A stretch of DNA of 64,000 bases from Thermolongibacillus altinsuensis (lineage in GTDB: Bacteria > Bacillota > Bacilli > Bacillales > Anoxybacillaceae). The notes beneath the pieces were generated by a model. The model was not told the DNA's origin and made no database searches. It was given only the letters and a program-made list of their open reading frames with translations. The position numbers were made by a program, and so were the translations under genes. Positions 8,695 to 19,353 of this stretch are shown here, piece after piece. The stretch covers positions 124,001-188,000 of the forward strand of contig NZ_SLUL01000001.1 in the NCBI RefSeq assembly GCF_004341205.1, given 5' to 3'. Each line of letters begins with the position of its first letter. Positions within the stretch are counted from its first letter, which is position 1.

Positions 8695-8698
8695 ACAA

Positions 8699-8732
8699 AG
8701 AAGGCTGTCCTTTTTTTGGGGACAGCCTTCTC
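8699..8732. terminator. Bidirectional terminator between bioA and ypeB
   Basis: AAGGCTGTCC (8701-8710) pairs with GGACAGCCTT (8720-8729) across a T-rich loop. It lies between two convergent genes and can serve both. Confidence 0.75.
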
Positions 8733-8739
8733 GTTAAAT

Positions 8740-10080
8740 TTATCCATAAACGGGTTCAGGGTTTTGTAGTTTTTCCACTTTTTCTTCTATGCCGTTTTCC
8801 GCGTTAATGAAAATGCGGTACGTATCATCCCCTAGCGTGCCTAAAAACTCATAGCACAGCACTTCTTTGTTTAAGTTGTTGAGGATGATCGCTTTTCGTT
8901 CCTCCATAATTTGAACGCTCGGATTGATTTTGGCGCGCGCCTCGGCGGCGGATAACGTTGGTTTCACGACTTGGCGCTTCGTAGGCGAAGATAAATAATC
9001 GCGAGCTGAGAAACCGATGATCGTGCCATCATCTAACGCGATTTTCATTTTAATCGCTTCTGGATAGATACGAATTCCGTTTTCGTTTGTGACGAACGTC
9101 AAAACGCCGATATTGTCATATTGTGTGCTTTCATAAAGCTCTAAGTTTTTAAACTTATGTTTTTTCAAAAAGTCAAGACCGCGCATCGTTGCTTCGTTTA
9201 AACTTATATTTTGCTTTTTGACGGGGCGGTTTTCAATGACCCAAATGGGATACCCGCCTTTTTTGGTTATGTCCATATAGGTTTCACTTTTTGTTTTTGG
9301 ATTTTGAACGGTGACGCTATAAAAGCCGTCGCTTGCGCCTTTGCCGCTATGAACAACGCTTATTCGTTCATTTCCTTTTAAGCCGAGAAACGTTTTGGCG
9401 ATTTGTTTCGCTTCTTTTTCGGTAATATTTTTTCCTTCTAAATGCGCAAAGCCCTTTTGTCCTTTTTCAGCGCTTGTAAACGTTGGACCAAAATCGGTTT
9501 CCTTATACGATTGGACATTTTTTTCAACGGTTTTAAAGCCGTCAATAATCGTATTGTCATTCGGCTTTTGATTCGTCGCAAGGGCCAGTTCTACATCCAT
9601 CCAGCGCAAGTTATTTTGCAATACTAAATGTTGAACGTTGCGCAATTCTTGTTGAATGTCTGCCGCCTTTTTATAAAGCTGTTGCAGGGTTGCATATTCT
9701 TCTTTGTTTAACGGTTCCTTTTCTAAGTCACGAATAGCTGTTCGATAACTAAACGTGCCGATGTTCGCTAAAAATTCTTCCGTTTTATTGAACGGTAAGA
9801 GAGAAAGCGGGAGTTGTCCAACCGTCGCATGCGCTTCGGATGAAAGGCGCCACACTTCAGCAAGCGCTGGCGAGAGCGATTGCCGCGAATTCATGGCCAG
9901 CGTTGTCCCGATTTGATCATGAAGTAAATCGATTTGATATGTTAAATCATGAAATGCGCGCTGGTAGTTGTTTTCAGCGTGAATAAGCACCGCGTTTTTT
10001 TGTTGATGCTCGCGATAGCCCCAGTAAGCTGTTCCAGCAACGCCGATTGATAGTACAGCGATGAGCAATATTCTTAACAA
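8740..10080 (-). CDS. ypeB: Germination protein YpeB
   Basis: This 446-residue spore protein is needed to localise and stabilise the cortex-lytic enzyme SleB, and the two are normally cotranscribed. An N-terminal uncleaved signal or membrane anchor (about residues 2-20) is followed by a helical N-terminal domain and C-terminal PepSY-type repeats (FYSVTVQNPKT, DGTIIGFSARDYL). The start codon is TTG at 10080 with GGAGGGG six bases upstream. It begins 12 bases after sleB. In B. subtilis the operon is expressed in the forespore by sigma-G. Confidence 0.94.
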   Translation of the reverse strand: MLRILLIAVLSIGVAGTAYWGYREHQQKNAVLIHAENNYQRAFHDLTYQIDLLHDQIGTTLAMNSRQSLSPALAEVWRLSSEAHATVGQLPLSLLPFNKTEEFLANIGTFSYRTAIRDLEKEPLNKEEYATLQQLYKKAADIQQELRNVQHLVLQNNLRWMDVELALATNQKPNDNTIIDGFKTVEKNVQSYKETDFGPTFTSAEKGQKGFAHLEGKNITEKEAKQIAKTFLGLKGNERISVVHSGKGASDGFYSVTVQNPKTKSETYMDITKKGGYPIWVIENRPVKKQNISLNEATMRGLDFLKKHKFKNLELYESTQYDNIGVLTFVTNENGIRIYPEAIKMKIALDDGTIIGFSARDYLSSPTKRQVVKPTLSAAEARAKINPSVQIMEERKAIILNNLNKEVLCYEFLGTLGDDTYRIFINAENGIEEKVEKLQNPEPVYG

Positions 10081-10092
10081 CGTGCTCCCCTC

Positions 10093-10884
10093 CTATTTGC
10101 AAAAAATATGTTTGCCGATTCGTTTAATTTGCGGACGGCTCCAAATCCATCCGTTCGTTGCTGTGCTCGGATTAAAATAGTAGAGCGCTCCTCCTGATGG
10201 GTCCCAGCCATTTAAAGCATCAAGCACCGCTTTTCGCGCGGTTTCGTTTGGAGTGAGCCAAATTTGACCGTCAGATACGGCAGTAAACGCCCCCGGTTCA
10301 AAAATGACGCCTGCGACTGTGTTTGGGAATGAGGGACTTTCGACGCGGTTTAAAATGACTGCTGCGACTGCCACTTGGCCGATGTACGGTTCGCCGCGCG
10401 CTTCACCATGCACCGCATTGGCCATCAGGCGAATGTCGTTTTGGGAAAAACCGTTTGGCACGTTGGCTGATGTATTCGCTGTTTTTTTTGCCTGTGTTGT
10501 GTTCGTTTTACGCGCTTTCACTTGCTGACTGAGCGGAACGCCGCCATAATGGGTGAACGAATTTCCTTTTCGCAATTGTTCGTAAACGAATGATTTGTAA
10601 TATTTTGAGTTTCGTACAAGCTTTTGCTTTGTTGTTTGACCGACGAGGCCGTCAATCGGCAAGCCGAATTTGTACTGAAAGTTACGAACGGCCCAATACG
10701 TGCTCCATCCGAATACGCCGTCAATTTTTCCTTTGTAAAAGCCGAGATATTGTAATCGAGATTGCAGTTCGATAACGTCATCGCCTGATGCTCCTCGTTG
10801 AATGATTTGATTTGAAAATGCCTGAGCGTTTGGCGCATGACTAAAGGTGAAAAGAAGTAGAAAGCAAATAAGCACTTTTCGCAT
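10093..10884 (-). CDS. sleB: Spore cortex-lytic enzyme SleB
   Basis: This 263-residue hydrolase is exported across the inner forespore membrane; it cleaves muramic-delta-lactam-containing cortex peptidoglycan as a lytic transglycosylase during germination. It has a signal peptide (MRKVLICFLLLF...AQA), a peptidoglycan-binding domain (RGASGDDVIELQSRLQYLGFY) and a C-terminal hydrolase domain with the HGEARGEP motif holding the catalytic glutamate. The frame is open 39 codons further, but ATG 10884 has GGGAGG eight bases before it and begins the signal peptide. It is upstream of its partner ypeB. Confidence 0.95.
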   Translation of the reverse strand: MRKVLICFLLLFTFSHAPNAQAFSNQIIQRGASGDDVIELQSRLQYLGFYKGKIDGVFGWSTYWAVRNFQYKFGLPIDGLVGQTTKQKLVRNSKYYKSFVYEQLRKGNSFTHYGGVPLSQQVKARKTNTTQAKKTANTSANVPNGFSQNDIRLMANAVHGEARGEPYIGQVAVAAVILNRVESPSFPNTVAGVIFEPGAFTAVSDGQIWLTPNETARKAVLDALNGWDPSGGALYYFNPSTATNGWIWSRPQIKRIGKHIFCK

Positions 10885-10956
10885 TGCTGGACCTCCCTTA
10901 ATGTGTAAACCATGCCTTTTAGCACTATTTTTTGTAAAAACGGCAATTTTATGCGT

Positions 10957-10982
10957 AAAAAAAAACCAAGCATTACGCTTGG
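10957..10982 (-). terminator. Rho-independent terminator after prsW
   Basis: On the - strand CCAAGC, a 5-base loop, GCTTGG and nine Ts follow in order; the hairpin overlaps the prsW stop codon. Confidence 0.8.
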
Positions 10983-11656
10983 CTTTTGGCAGATTGTTCA
11001 ATGAGATGAATGGCGGACATTCCTTTGGCGAGCTTCACCTTTTTGAGCGAAAGCCACCATAAAAAAATCATGAATGGGAGCATATAATACATCCATTTTT
11101 CTTGCGTCAGCAAAATGTAATCATACGTGCCGTGAAAGAAAAACGGAAGCAAAAAGGAGAGAAAAAGATAACGCTTTGTTTTGGCTGCGGCGCCAAACTT
11201 TGCTTTTCCTAAATAAAAGCCCATGATGACGCCAAATAACGCGTGGCTTGAAACAGGCAAGAGAGCGCGCGCAATCGCAAATTCGACGCCGTTGGCAAAC
11301 AAGTATAAAATGTTTTCAAGCGTCGCAAAGCCGAGGGAAACGCTCACGCCATAAACGATTCCATCATATGGTTCATTAAATTCACGGTGATCATAAATGG
11401 CGTAGTAGAAAATAAACCATTTAAAAAACTCCTCTAACAAACCTGTTGCAAGAAAAGCTTCGAAAAAGTTCGTTGTGACGATATGCTCCACTTTTAATAC
11501 GTATTGAATAAACATAAGCGGAAACACTAAAAATGCCCCGTATAAAAACATGCGGAAAACAAGTGATAAAGGTTCTGTTTCATATTCATCTTTTAAATAA
11601 AAATAGCTGAGCAATGCGAGTCCTGGCGCAATGCCCGCAGAAATAATGGCCCACAT
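10973..11656 (-). CDS. prsW: Membrane protease PrsW
   Basis: This 227-residue polytopic membrane protein of the PrsW family (glutamic/abortive-infection-like membrane peptidase clan) makes the first cut in anti-sigma factor RsiW in B. subtilis, leading to sigma-W activation. About seven hydrophobic segments are visible. The conserved acidic motif EEFFKW is at about 76-81, with conserved FATLEN and HALFG motifs and a late HGTYDY. GAGG lies seven bases before the ATG. It sits beside sleB/ypeB as in B. subtilis and diverges from the asparaginase gene. Confidence 0.92.
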   Translation of the reverse strand: MWAIISAGIAPGLALLSYFYLKDEYETEPLSLVFRMFLYGAFLVFPLMFIQYVLKVEHIVTTNFFEAFLATGLLEEFFKWFIFYYAIYDHREFNEPYDGIVYGVSVSLGFATLENILYLFANGVEFAIARALLPVSSHALFGVIMGFYLGKAKFGAAAKTKRYLFLSFLLPFFFHGTYDYILLTQEKWMYYMLPFMIFLWWLSLKKVKLAKGMSAIHLIEQSAKSQA

Positions 11657-11754
11657 ACTTCATCCTCGTTTCCATTTCTTTTCTTTTCATTTTAATGGTA
11701 TCATGTTATTGTCATGTTGAAAATGATGAATTATGTAGTTTAGGAGAGGGTTGA

Positions 11755-12723
11755 ATGAAAAGAATCTTCATTGTTCATACCGGCGGAACGATTTCGATGA
11801 AAGAAGATGAATCGGGGGCAGTCAAGCCCGATGAAACGCATCCGTTGCATGATGCATTGCCGTCCGTTTCGAGTCTTGCCGACATTGATGTCGAGCAATT
11901 GTTTCATTTACCTTCACCTCATATGACGCCTGAACATATGTTGAAACTCCGCAATTATATTCAACAAAAAGTACGAGAGAAACAGTTTGATGGTGTTGTT
12001 ATTACGCATGGAACGGATACGCTTGAGGAAACCGCCTATTTTTTAGATTTGACGGTGCAATGCGATGTGCCGATTGTCGTAACAGGGGCGATGCGCTCAA
12101 GCAACGAAATCGGTGCAGACGGGTTGTATAATTTAATTTCCTCAGTGAAAGTGGCCGCGAGTGAAGAGGCGCGCGGCAAAGGGGTATTAGTCGTTTTAAA
12201 CGACGAAATTCATACAGCAAAAAACGTGACAAAGACGCATACGAGCAACGTAGCGACTTTTCAAAGCCCGCAATACGGACCGATTGGAATCGTGACGAAG
12301 CGCGGGGTCTTTTTTCATCATGCGCCGACGAAACGAACGACGTATCCCATTTCTTCATTAAGTAAAAATGTGTTGTTGCTGAAGGCATATGCGGGAATGG
12401 ATGATGCTATTTTTCATGCGGTGCGAACGCTTAAGCCGGACGGTGTTGTCATTGAAGCGCTTGGTCAAGGAAACTTGCCGCCAAAAGCCGCTAAAGGGGT
12501 CAAAACGCTGCTTGATGACGGCACTCCTGTCGTGCTTGTTTCGCGTTGTTTTAACGGAATTGTTCAAGATATTTACGGCTATGAAGGAGGTGGCAAACAG
12601 CTAAAAGAGATGGGTGTGATCTTTTCAAATGGGTTAAACGGACAAAAAGCGCGCATAAAGCTGCTTGTTGCCTTAGAGCAGACAAACGATTTTGAGCAAT
12701 TGCAACAAATCTTTTTAGAATAA
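11755..12723 (+). CDS. ansA: L-asparaginase
   Basis: This 322-residue asparaginase hydrolyses asparagine to aspartate and ammonia. Both catalytic threonine blocks are present: HTGGTIS near residue 8 and THGTDTLEETA near 84. The VTGAMRSSNEIGADG block is typical of the bacterial type I/II family. No signal peptide is visible, so the enzyme should be cytoplasmic. The gene symbol is tentative because B. subtilis has two asparaginases (AnsA and AnsZ) and this sequence is not obviously closer to AnsA. It is divergent from prsW and followed after 50 bases by motI. Confidence 0.88.
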   Translation: MKRIFIVHTGGTISMKEDESGAVKPDETHPLHDALPSVSSLADIDVEQLFHLPSPHMTPEHMLKLRNYIQQKVREKQFDGVVITHGTDTLEETAYFLDLTVQCDVPIVVTGAMRSSNEIGADGLYNLISSVKVAASEEARGKGVLVVLNDEIHTAKNVTKTHTSNVATFQSPQYGPIGIVTKRGVFFHHAPTKRTTYPISSLSKNVLLLKAYAGMDDAIFHAVRTLKPDGVVIEALGQGNLPPKAAKGVKTLLDDGTPVVLVSRCFNGIVQDIYGYEGGGKQLKEMGVIFSNGLNGQKARIKLLVALEQTNDFEQLQQIFLE

Positions 12724-12773
12724 AGGGAGAAGCAAAAATAATAGAAAAAAGCAGCAAATCGGGGGGAAAATCA

Positions 12774-13436
12774 TTGATTAAAATCGGCCATGTGCTTACG
12801 CTCGAACCGAAATATAGCGAGAAAGTGGAGACATATAAGTGCAAAGTTGTGGAATTAGAAGATGGAAAAGTATATGTCGATTATCCGTTCAATGTAAAGA
12901 CGAACCGAACCGTTTTTTTACTGGATGGCATGCAGTTGAAAGCGGGTTTTGTCGGAGAGGATGAATCGTTTTATTCGTTTGATACAGAAGTGTTAGGAAG
13001 AGTAAAGAAGAACATTCCAATGCTCATTTTAGCGTATCCCGGTGATGAGCAACTGGTGCGCGTACAACGGCGGCAATTTGTGCGCGTCGATGCGATCGTC
13101 GATGTTGCCATTCATCCTCTAAACGGTGAATTTGAGCCGTTTACAACGGTGACAAGCGATATTAGCGCAGGCGGGGCAGCGATTGTCTTGCCGAATGAAA
13201 TAGCAGGACTCAAAGCGGGAATGATGATCGAAACGTGGTTTGTTCTTCATATGCGTTCAGGCGACTATCATTATTTGCGCCTTTTAGCAAAAGTCGTACG
13301 CATTTTTAACGATAGCGTACCAAAGGCGTCATTACAATTTATGGAAGTGAGCGATGCAGAGCGGTTATTGCTCATTCGTTACAGCTTTGAAAAGCAATTA
13401 GAAGCAAAGAAGAAAGAAGAATGGCTGAAAGAATAA
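12774..13436 (+). CDS. motI: c-di-GMP receptor MotI/YpfA (YcgR-PilZ protein)
   Basis: This 220-residue protein has an N-terminal YcgR-like flagellar brake domain and a C-terminal PilZ domain. The c-di-GMP binding residues are visible as RVQRRQFVRVD (RxxxR, about 99-109) and DISAGG (DxSxxG). In B. subtilis YpfA/DgrA/MotI binds c-di-GMP and disengages the flagellar stator, inhibiting motility. The start is TTG 12774 with GGGGGG seven bases upstream. It lies between the asparaginase gene and ypfB. Confidence 0.9.
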   Translation: MIKIGHVLTLEPKYSEKVETYKCKVVELEDGKVYVDYPFNVKTNRTVFLLDGMQLKAGFVGEDESFYSFDTEVLGRVKKNIPMLILAYPGDEQLVRVQRRQFVRVDAIVDVAIHPLNGEFEPFTTVTSDISAGGAAIVLPNEIAGLKAGMMIETWFVLHMRSGDYHYLRLLAKVVRIFNDSVPKASLQFMEVSDAERLLLIRYSFEKQLEAKKKEEWLKE

Positions 13437-13491
13437 ATCGCGCCCGTTTCTCCCATAATAAAAACAAAGTGTGAATAAAGGGAGAGCGGAC

Positions 13492-13671
13492 ATGAAAACG
13501 ATCGAACGAATTTTATGGAAACTAGTCCTTATTCAGTTTATTTTTTTATTGCTTGCCCAATTTCTTCTTTTGTATACCCCTTTTGCTCCATATGTTGTAA
13601 AAGTGGTGCAATATGAAGGAGTAACGAAAAATTCTATGACAAAAGCGGTTGAAACATTCGACCGACCATAG
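13492..13671 (+). CDS. ypfB: YpfB family small membrane protein
   Basis: This 59-residue protein (MKTIERILWKLVLIQF...) has one long hydrophobic segment at about residues 9-30 and a short polar tail. It matches small YpfB/DUF5359-type proteins that sit between ypfA and cmk. The ATG at 13492 follows AGGGAGA; an in-frame GTG at 13471 has no site. Function unknown; the family call is by synteny and the N-terminal sequence. Confidence 0.75.
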   Translation: MKTIERILWKLVLIQFIFLLLAQFLLLYTPFAPYVVKVVQYEGVTKNSMTKAVETFDRP

Positions 13672-13693
13672 CCTATATGTTAAAATAGAAAGA

Positions 13694-13716
13694 GCAGGGT
13701 CATTCCTGCTTTTTTG
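13694..13716 (+). terminator. Rho-independent terminator between ypfB and cmk
   Basis: AGCAGG (13694-13699), a 6-base loop, CCTGCT (13706-13711) and a T run. Confidence 0.75.
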
Positions 13717-13747
13717 CTGAAAACGATGAAGTGTGGTAGGAGGGTTT

Positions 13748-14428
13748 ATGGAAAAGAAAATTTCAATTGCCATTGATGGACCAGCTGCGGCTGGAAAAAG
13801 TACGGTTGCCAAACGATTGGCGGAAACATTATCTTATCTTTATATTGACACAGGTGCGATGTATCGCGCGTTAACGTACTGCGCTTTGAAGCGTGGCGTT
13901 GATGTGAACGATGAAAAAGGATTAATGAATGTACTGAATGATACATATATTGAATTAAAGCCATCTGAGCGTGGACAACTTGTGTTTGTCAACGGGGAAG
14001 ATGTAACAGAGCTCATTCGCAAGAGCGATGTGACGAATTCTGTTTCCTATGTTGCCAAACATCCAGCAGTACGTGAAGAAATGGTGAAACGCCAGCGAGA
14101 GTTTGCCAAGGATGGCGGCGTCGTGATGGACGGGCGTGATATCGGCACGCATGTGCTTCCGAATGCTGAAGTAAAAATTTTCTTATTGGCATCTGTAGAA
14201 GAGCGGGCAAAGAGACGTCATGCCGAAAATATTGCTCGCGGCTTTCCTTCCGATTTAGAGCAGCTCAAAGAAGAAATCGCGCGTCGTGACAAAATTGATT
14301 CTGAGCGCGCAGTCGCTCCGCTTAAAAAAGCAGAGGATGCGATCGAAATTGATACGACGTCATTATCGATTGATGATGTCGTTTCGGAAATTATGAAAAT
14401 TGTTGAAGAAAGGGTTGGGCGAGAGTGA
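13748..14428 (+). CDS. cmk: Cytidylate kinase
   Basis: This 226-residue kinase phosphorylates CMP and dCMP with ATP. The P-loop GPAAAGKST is at 11-19, the CMP-binding DTGAMYRA block follows, and the lid region carries RRDKIDSER. The preferred start is ATG 13748, which has AGGAGGG close upstream; an upstream GTG at 13733 overlaps that ribosome site. Its TGA overlaps the GTG start of the acyltransferase gene, so the two are probably coupled. Confidence 0.96.
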   Translation: MEKKISIAIDGPAAAGKSTVAKRLAETLSYLYIDTGAMYRALTYCALKRGVDVNDEKGLMNVLNDTYIELKPSERGQLVFVNGEDVTELIRKSDVTNSVSYVAKHPAVREEMVKRQREFAKDGGVVMDGRDIGTHVLPNAEVKIFLLASVEERAKRRHAENIARGFPSDLEQLKEEIARRDKIDSERAVAPLKKAEDAIEIDTTSLSIDDVVSEIMKIVEERVGRE

Positions 14429-15006
14429 GCTTTTACACGTTTGCTCGCGCAGTTGTTAAAAGCGTGCTTGCGCCGCTTTATCGCGTGGAAACAATCGGAG
14501 TGGAGCATATTCCAAAAGAAGGTAGCGTATTAATTTGCGCAAACCATATTAGCAACTTCGACCCACCGATGATCGGAATTACGTGCCCGCGCCCTGTACA
14601 CTTTATGGCAAAAGCGGAACTGTTTCGCGTTCCGCTCTTAAAGCAGATCGTTCAACATCTGCACGCGTTTCCGGTGCGGCGCGGAATGGGGGACCGAGAA
14701 GCGTTGCGAACGGGCCTTGCGCTGTTAAAAGAGAAGAAGGTGCTCGGATTGTTCCCGGAAGGAACGCGCAGCAGAGATGGAAAGCTTGGAAAAGGATTGG
14801 CAGGTGCCGGTTTTTTCGCTTTGCGGAGCGAGGCTGCGGTTGTTCCGTGCGCCATTATCGGTCCGTACCGGCTGTTTCACCGCGTCAAAGTTGTTTACGG
14901 TCCACCGATTGATTTTGCACCGTTGCGCGAAAGAAAGGCGAGCGCCGATGAGGCGACAGCGCTCATTATGGAACATATTCGTCAGCTTCTTGAGGCGCAT
15001 CAGTAA
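14425..15006 (+). CDS. plsC: 1-acyl-sn-glycerol-3-phosphate acyltransferase
   Basis: This 193-residue PlsC-type acyltransferase acylates lysophosphatidic acid in membrane phospholipid synthesis. The catalytic block NHISNFD (NHxxxxD) is at about 39-45 and the glycerol-phosphate-binding block FPEGTRS near 112-118. Translation starts at GTG 14425, whose last two bases are shared with the cmk stop (GTGA). The cmk-plsC-ypfD order is common in Bacillaceae. Its length is usual for the short soluble PlsC branch. Confidence 0.9.
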   Translation: MSFYTFARAVVKSVLAPLYRVETIGVEHIPKEGSVLICANHISNFDPPMIGITCPRPVHFMAKAELFRVPLLKQIVQHLHAFPVRRGMGDREALRTGLALLKEKKVLGLFPEGTRSRDGKLGKGLAGAGFFALRSEAAVVPCAIIGPYRLFHRVKVVYGPPIDFAPLRERKASADEATALIMEHIRQLLEAHQ

Positions 15007-15073
15007 TTCAAACTTGACAAAATGTTCGTTTTATTAGAGATTAGTAAAAAAGGAATTTTTTTCTTGTGTGTCA

Positions 15074-15105
15074 AATGGGACGAGCAAATGGTTGCTTTGC
15101 CCATT
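15074..15105 (+). promoter_or_regulatory. Stem-loop in the ypfD leader
   Basis: AATGGG (15074-15079) pairs with CCCATT (15100-15105) and inside it AGCAA (15083-15087) pairs with TTGCT (15092-15096) around a 4-base loop, with a 3-by-3 internal bulge. A TTGACA lies upstream at about 15014. No T run follows, so it is not a simple terminator. Confidence 0.5.
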
Positions 15106-15157
15106 GAACATATATTTCTGTCGTCGAGCAGGTGTGGAGTGTAAGGAGGGTATTAGG

Positions 15158-17360
<2,203 letters not shown>

Positions 17361-17361
17361 A

Positions 17362-17391
17362 AGGAGACGGACAGATCCGTCTCCTATTTTT
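17362..17391 (+). terminator. Rho-independent terminator after fni
   Basis: A perfect 10-bp stem AGGAGACGGA/TCCGTCTCCT with a 4-base loop is followed by ATTTTT. The stop codon of ypzI on the other strand lies inside the stem. Confidence 0.88.
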
Positions 17392-17488
17392 CTGTTTTTG
17401 TTGCTCCTTTGTAATTGTTTGCGGGATCGCGATCGGATTCAACGCGACGAGACTCCTTTAATTTCTTTTCTTGGCGATCTTTTCCCAT
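17384..17488 (-). CDS. ypzI: YpzI family small protein
   Basis: This 34-codon gene on the - strand begins ATG at 17488 with GGAGGG six bases upstream and ends at TAG 17384-17386. The peptide is highly charged: it starts MGKDRQEKKLK, continues with SRRVESDRD, and ends NYKGATKTEK. This composition and the convergent position next to fni and yphA match YpzI of B. subtilis, a tiny protein of unknown function. The strong ribosome site makes it a real gene. Confidence 0.85.
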   Translation of the reverse strand: MGKDRQEKKLKESRRVESDRDPANNYKGATKTEK

Positions 17489-17590
17489 CTCTTTCCCTCC
17501 TTCTCCTTTTTACTATGGCAATGGTTCTTTTTTTGTATGCATCGATTAATTTTTGGAAAATAAGCCATAATGGAGAATGGAGGTGCTTAG

Positions 17591-18190
17591 GTGGAAGGGA
17601 TTTATTTTTATTGGCTTTCTTGGTTGATTTGGATCATTTATACGTTTTTCATGCGCAAAGATCGGTTTCGTTTATTTGTTTGCAGTCATTTGCTTTTGTT
17701 AATCATTTTATCCGCCCATGAAATGACGATTGGGCCGTTTCAGTTTTCGTTTGCCTATTTGTTTTTGCTCGCTGTCGCGTATCAATTTGTGATGAAACGG
17801 AGAGGTCGTGCGTTTATTTATTTCGCTTTTGCAAGTGCGATTGTGACGATTACGTATGTCAGTTTTCATTTGCTTGCGTTGTTTGATCCTGTTTGGATAT
17901 TTATGAATGAAACGTGGATGCTTGCATGCATGCTAGTTTGTGTGACGTTTGCGCTGTATCGTCCGTTTTTTTCGCGATTGTTACTATTGACCGTTGGTTG
18001 TTGTCAAGGGGAATTTTTATATTCGTTCATTTTGCGGCAATTTTCGTTTCACAATCTGATCGGTTCGCTTTTCTTTTTCGATGGATGGATGTTGTCCGTT
18101 TCGTTTTTATTTGCTTGGCGCTTTTTTGAACAACTTCCAACGTACGTCGATTCGTTATTCCAAAGACGGATGAAGGAGATGAAAACATGA
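17591..18190 (+). CDS. yphA: YphA family membrane protein
   Basis: This 199-residue protein consists almost entirely of hydrophobic segments, about six, with many aromatic residues (MEGIYFYWLSWLIWIIYTFF). It is first in the yphA-yphB-small ORF operon found in Bacillus before der. It begins at GTG 17591 with GGAGG upstream, and its stop overlaps the next ATG (ATGA). Function unknown; the call rests on synteny and topology. Confidence 0.8.
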   Translation: MEGIYFYWLSWLIWIIYTFFMRKDRFRLFVCSHLLLLIILSAHEMTIGPFQFSFAYLFLLAVAYQFVMKRRGRAFIYFAFASAIVTITYVSFHLLALFDPVWIFMNETWMLACMLVCVTFALYRPFFSRLLLLTVGCCQGEFLYSFILRQFSFHNLIGSLFFFDGWMLSVSFLFAWRFFEQLPTYVDSLFQRRMKEMKT

Positions 18191-19083
18191 ATGAGTATAC
18201 GTACCCGATTTTATTCGGTATGACGGTCGGATTGTTGACTCGGCTTTATTTATTAAAAACGGATTACCGTCAATACCCGACCTATTTGCACGGCAAAATT
18301 ATTCATATTGCGCTTGGCTTTATTGCGTCAGGGCTTGGGACGGTTGCCGTTCCAGCGATTATGGAAAAAGAATTTACCGCGATTACGTTTTTAGCATTAG
18401 CCGCATCACAATTTCGCGATGTGCGCAACATGGAGCGCAACACGCTTAATGAACTCGATCAATACGAATTGGTGCGGCGCGGAAAAACATATATTGAAGG
18501 AATTGCCATCGTGTTTGAAGGGAGAAACTATTTGGTCATTTTTGCTTCGTTCGTGTCGACGTTTGCGTATTTAGTCGGAAACATATGGACGGGTTTAGTG
18601 GCAGCGATTATTTCATTTGTGGTTGCGCGCAAATTTATGTCTGGCAGTCGACTTGGCGATATTGTCGATATTGAATATGTCGAGCCGCATTTTGAAGGGG
18701 CGGGGTTGTATGTCGACAACATTTATATTATGAACATCGGCTTAAAGGCGCGCCAAGAAGAGATTTTACGTTACGGCATGGGCTTTATTTTAAAACCGAA
18801 AAATTTTAACGCGCGTTCAACGATTGCGAACCTCGGCCAGCGTCAAGCAATTTTGCACGACGTATCGACGGCGCTTGGCGTGTATCGGGATTCGGGAACG
18901 CCTGCGCTTGTGCCGCTCGCAAAGCGCGATTTAGATGATGGACGGGTCGGAATTTTTATTTTGCCGCAAGAGAAAGATATTGAAAAAGCCAAAGCGATTA
19001 TTCGCAACGTGCCGACGCTGGAAAACGCCATTCGGATGCCGACGAAAGCGGAAGCAAATAAGGAAGGGAGACCATTGCGATGA
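18187..19083 (+). CDS. yphB: YIEGIA family sporulation-associated membrane protein (YphB)
   Basis: This 298-residue protein bears the motif YIEGIA near residue 102 that names the family. The N-terminal half has several membrane segments (MNEYTYPILFGMTVGLLTRLYLL, HIALGFIASGLGTVAVP), and the C-terminal half is soluble. The family is restricted to spore formers and is linked to sporulation. It overlaps yphA at its start and the 61-residue gene at its end, each by ATGA, so the three proteins are probably made together and may form a complex. Confidence 0.82.
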   Translation: MNEYTYPILFGMTVGLLTRLYLLKTDYRQYPTYLHGKIIHIALGFIASGLGTVAVPAIMEKEFTAITFLALAASQFRDVRNMERNTLNELDQYELVRRGKTYIEGIAIVFEGRNYLVIFASFVSTFAYLVGNIWTGLVAAIISFVVARKFMSGSRLGDIVDIEYVEPHFEGAGLYVDNIYIMNIGLKARQEEILRYGMGFILKPKNFNARSTIANLGQRQAILHDVSTALGVYRDSGTPALVPLAKRDLDDGRVGIFILPQEKDIEKAKAIIRNVPTLENAIRMPTKAEANKEGRPLR

Positions 19084-19265
19084 CGGTTGAAAAAGTGATT
19101 TTAGCGATCATTACGACTTCGCCGCATAAAGTGGCAGGAGGAGCTCCGACGTTTGTGTGCCAAACAGATGAAGAAATGCAGCGTGTGGCGGCTAATTTAG
19201 AAGCGATTTTAGATGGAATTGCGCATGCGTTAAGCGAAGATTTGCTTATTATTGTGAAACATTGA
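19080..19265 (+). CDS. Small soluble partner of the YIEGIA protein
   Basis: This 61-residue protein starts MTVEKVILAIITTSP and contains GGAPTFVCQTDEEMQRVA; it has no membrane segment. Its start overlaps the yphB stop. Such small proteins regularly follow YIEGIA genes and are annotated as a capping-complex subunit for YIEGIA in some pipelines; that name is from memory and its mechanism is unknown to me. A terminator at 19293-19317 closes the operon. Confidence 0.75.
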   Translation: MTVEKVILAIITTSPHKVAGGAPTFVCQTDEEMQRVAANLEAILDGIAHALSEDLLIIVKH

Positions 19266-19292
19266 TTTTTTTGATAAAATGGGAAAGCTAGA

Positions 19293-19317
19293 CCCTTCAG
19301 AAGAAGGGCTTCTTTTT
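19293..19317 (+). terminator. Terminator of the yphA-yphB operon
   Basis: CCCTTC, AGAA loop, GAAGGG, then CTTCTTTTTT. Confidence 0.75.
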
Positions 19318-19353
19318 TGTTCGGCCTTCGAATATAAGCTAAAGGAGGTATAA

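Noticed and set aside
10885-10960. Sigma-G promoter for sleB-ypeB
   Set aside because: A GCATA and a CAAAAAATA occur upstream, but the spacing (about 15) is off the sigma-G pattern, so I did not call it.
15068-15157. 30-codon upstream extension of ypfD
   Set aside because: No ribosome site at its start; a strong AAGGAGGG precedes ATG 15158, and the extension would translate the leader hairpin.
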